A stretch of 22,673 nucleotides of DNA from positions 1 through 22,673 of the forward strand of contig CAJKNM010000022.1 in assembly GCA_905201285.1 (NCBI GenBank), given 5' to 3'. The DNA is from an uncultured Eubacteriales bacterium (lineage in GTDB: Bacteria; Bacillota; Clostridia; Monoglobales; Monoglobaceae). The position numbers were made by a program, and so were the translations under genes. Shown here in pieces: positions 21,872 through 22,673 of the stretch; position 1 is the first letter of the stretch, and each line of letters starts with the position of its first letter. Below the pieces are notes generated by a model. The model did not search any database, had not been told where the DNA came from, and saw only the letters and a program-made list of their open reading frames with translations.

Positions 21872-22200
21872 ATCTTTTATTATTTCAAATTTCACTTAAT
21901 CGGTATTATTCACCCATCCCCCGACTTTAGGGCAACGCACGAACTGTTTTAGCTTAAAACATCACAGGAATTCCACCTCCCCGACATCCGTCCGGGCCGC
22001 ACTCTGGGACTTAACCTCGACTGCACGGGAGTATCATTATAGGCAACTGCTATCATGGCTGCATAGCTGCTAGGCTATGCTTCTGCTGAAAGGAAACACG
22101 CTCGTGCCTTGTTTTGGCGATCTATTTATGAAGGTTTGTCCTTCACAGGCAGTCTTGGCGCATTCGCAGAAAGCTCCGGCAATTGCTAATGTGTTCGCTG
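21872..22200 (-). ncRNA. Gene-free GC-rich stretch, candidate structured RNA (strand and family uncertain)
   Basis: About 330 bases lack a credible ORF on either strand, yet part of it is clearly richer in G and C than its AT-rich surroundings. Several local hairpins can be drawn: GCATAGC/GCTATGC with a 6-base loop (22061-22080), CCCGGAC/GTCGGG with a GGAT loop (about 21980-21996), and GTTTTA/TAAAAC with a 3-base loop (21946-21960). This pattern is typical of a folded non-coding RNA. The minus strand is favoured because the neighbouring genes and the hairpin at 21833-21871 lie on that side. I cannot assign a known family. Confidence 0.42.
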
Positions 22201-22264
22201 TTGGGTATTCGGTTGTCAAAGAACACAAGGCATATTTTTGCAATAAGAATTTCTGCCTTTCACC

Positions 22265-22673
22265 TTATATCTTTTTTGAGCCGTTTCTACCAGTATGTTT
22301 TAAAAATTTCTTTAACTTTTTTCTCGTAAGCTCTATACTCTCCCAAACAGCATTTTGACGGCATTCCTCTATTTCTGCTATTTTCTTTGTTGAAAGTCCG
22401 TTTACAAACATCAGAAATCTCCGCCTTTGAACTTCGGTGAGATTTGTGTTTATGTACCGCATAATCTCATCTTTCCTGTTTCCGTTCATATATTCGAGTG
22501 TTTCATCTTCAAACGATTCGGCTCTAAGCCATTTGGAATCCTCAATCGAATCTACGCTGCCGGTAACATATTTACGGTATCTGACATCCGCCCTTTGTTC
22601 CTCCAGATATATCTGATCCGAAAATGCTTTAAGCTTATCAAAGTCCTCTTGCGTAAAGTTTGGATTCCTCTGC
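22265..22673 (-). CDS. Sigma-70 region 4-like protein, 5' end beyond window
   Basis: The reading frame is open from the right edge to its stop at 22265, giving at least 136 residues; an internal ATG at 22489 is not needed as a start. The C-terminal part, EVQRRRFLMFVNGLSTKKIAE, then a helix ending in WESIELTRKKLKKFL, is the helix-turn-helix of sigma-factor region 4, of the type found in small sigma-like proteins of clostridial mobile elements. The preceding part is charged and helical (SIEDSKWLRAESFEDE). It may drive transcription of the mobile-element genes. Whether a region 2 exists further upstream cannot be seen. Confidence 0.75.
   Translation of the reverse strand, partial: QRNPNFTQEDFDKLKAFSDQIYLEEQRADVRYRKYVTGSVDSIEDSKWLRAESFEDETLEYMNGNRKDEIMRYINTNLTEVQRRRFLMFVNGLSTKKIAEIEECRQNAVWESIELTRKKLKKFLKHTGRNGSKKI

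Noticed and set aside
21872..22200. Omega/HEARO RNA or intron of a known family
   Set aside because: I could not match the conserved segments of those RNAs by eye, and no IscB, TnpB or reverse transcriptase gene is in the window; left as unassigned.
22077..22358. 93-aa plus-strand ORF across the RNA-like stretch and the end of the sigma-like gene
   Set aside because: It has no ribosome binding site, no recognisable domain, and overlaps the minus-strand sigma-like gene; probably a chance ORF over non-coding sequence.

Overview
The window comes from a low-GC Gram-positive bacterium, most likely a gut or rumen member of the Clostridia. The reasons are a type II fatty-acid operon that uses FabK as enoyl-ACP reductase, strong AGGAGG-type ribosome binding sites, an SPP1-type phage holin, and large serine recombinases of the clostridial mobile-element type. 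Three blocks of different origin lie side by side.

Block 1 (1-7545, + strand) is core chromosome. It holds a tightly packed fatty-acid operon: fabK (5' end cut off), fabD, fabG, fabF, fabZ, accD, an AMP-forming acyl-CoA ligase and accA. A terminator hairpin follows, then a complete tRNA-Tyr(GTA) gene with its own promoter and terminator. accB and accC, usually in this type of operon, are missing from the covered part, and the acyl-CoA ligase sits between the two carboxyltransferase genes.

Block 2 (about 7550-11150, mostly + strand) looks like a reduced prophage or phage satellite. It has a phage-type replication initiator whose gene contains 12-bp tandem repeats, a compact type I toxin-antitoxin locus, and a lysis cassette (holin, papain-like peptidase, N-acetylmuramoyl-L-alanine amidase). 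No structural, packaging or integrase genes are seen. A candidate minus-strand small RNA with its own promoter and terminator closes the block.

Block 3 (11159-22673, all genes on the - strand) is a defence/mobility region. Read in the direction of transcription, it contains a partial sigma-region-4-like gene at the right edge, a gene-free GC-rich stretch that may encode a structured RNA, a small ORF, and a translationally coupled recombinase chain. That chain is a 516-aa large serine recombinase, a 293-aa recombinase lacking the catalytic domain, a 547-aa large serine recombinase, a 75-aa protein and a 33-aa recombinase-N-terminus mimic. A Cys-rich protein of unknown function and a YhcG/DUF1016 PD-(D/E)XK nuclease follow. 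Last comes a three-gene operon matching the predicted ABC-three-component (ABC-3C) conflict systems: nuclease-like effector, middle component, and Rad50-like DUF3732 ATPase. The stop codon of the ATPase is followed, in frame, by a 5'-truncated pRiA4b ORF-3-like gene, a plausible scar of insertion or deletion at the edge of the block.

The best candidates for little-described biology are the ABC-3C operon, the type I toxin-antitoxin locus with nested 5'-3' mRNA pairing, the coupled recombinase chain with two non-catalytic members, and the unassigned RNA-like stretch at 21872-22200. All family calls were made by reading motifs; no database search was run.
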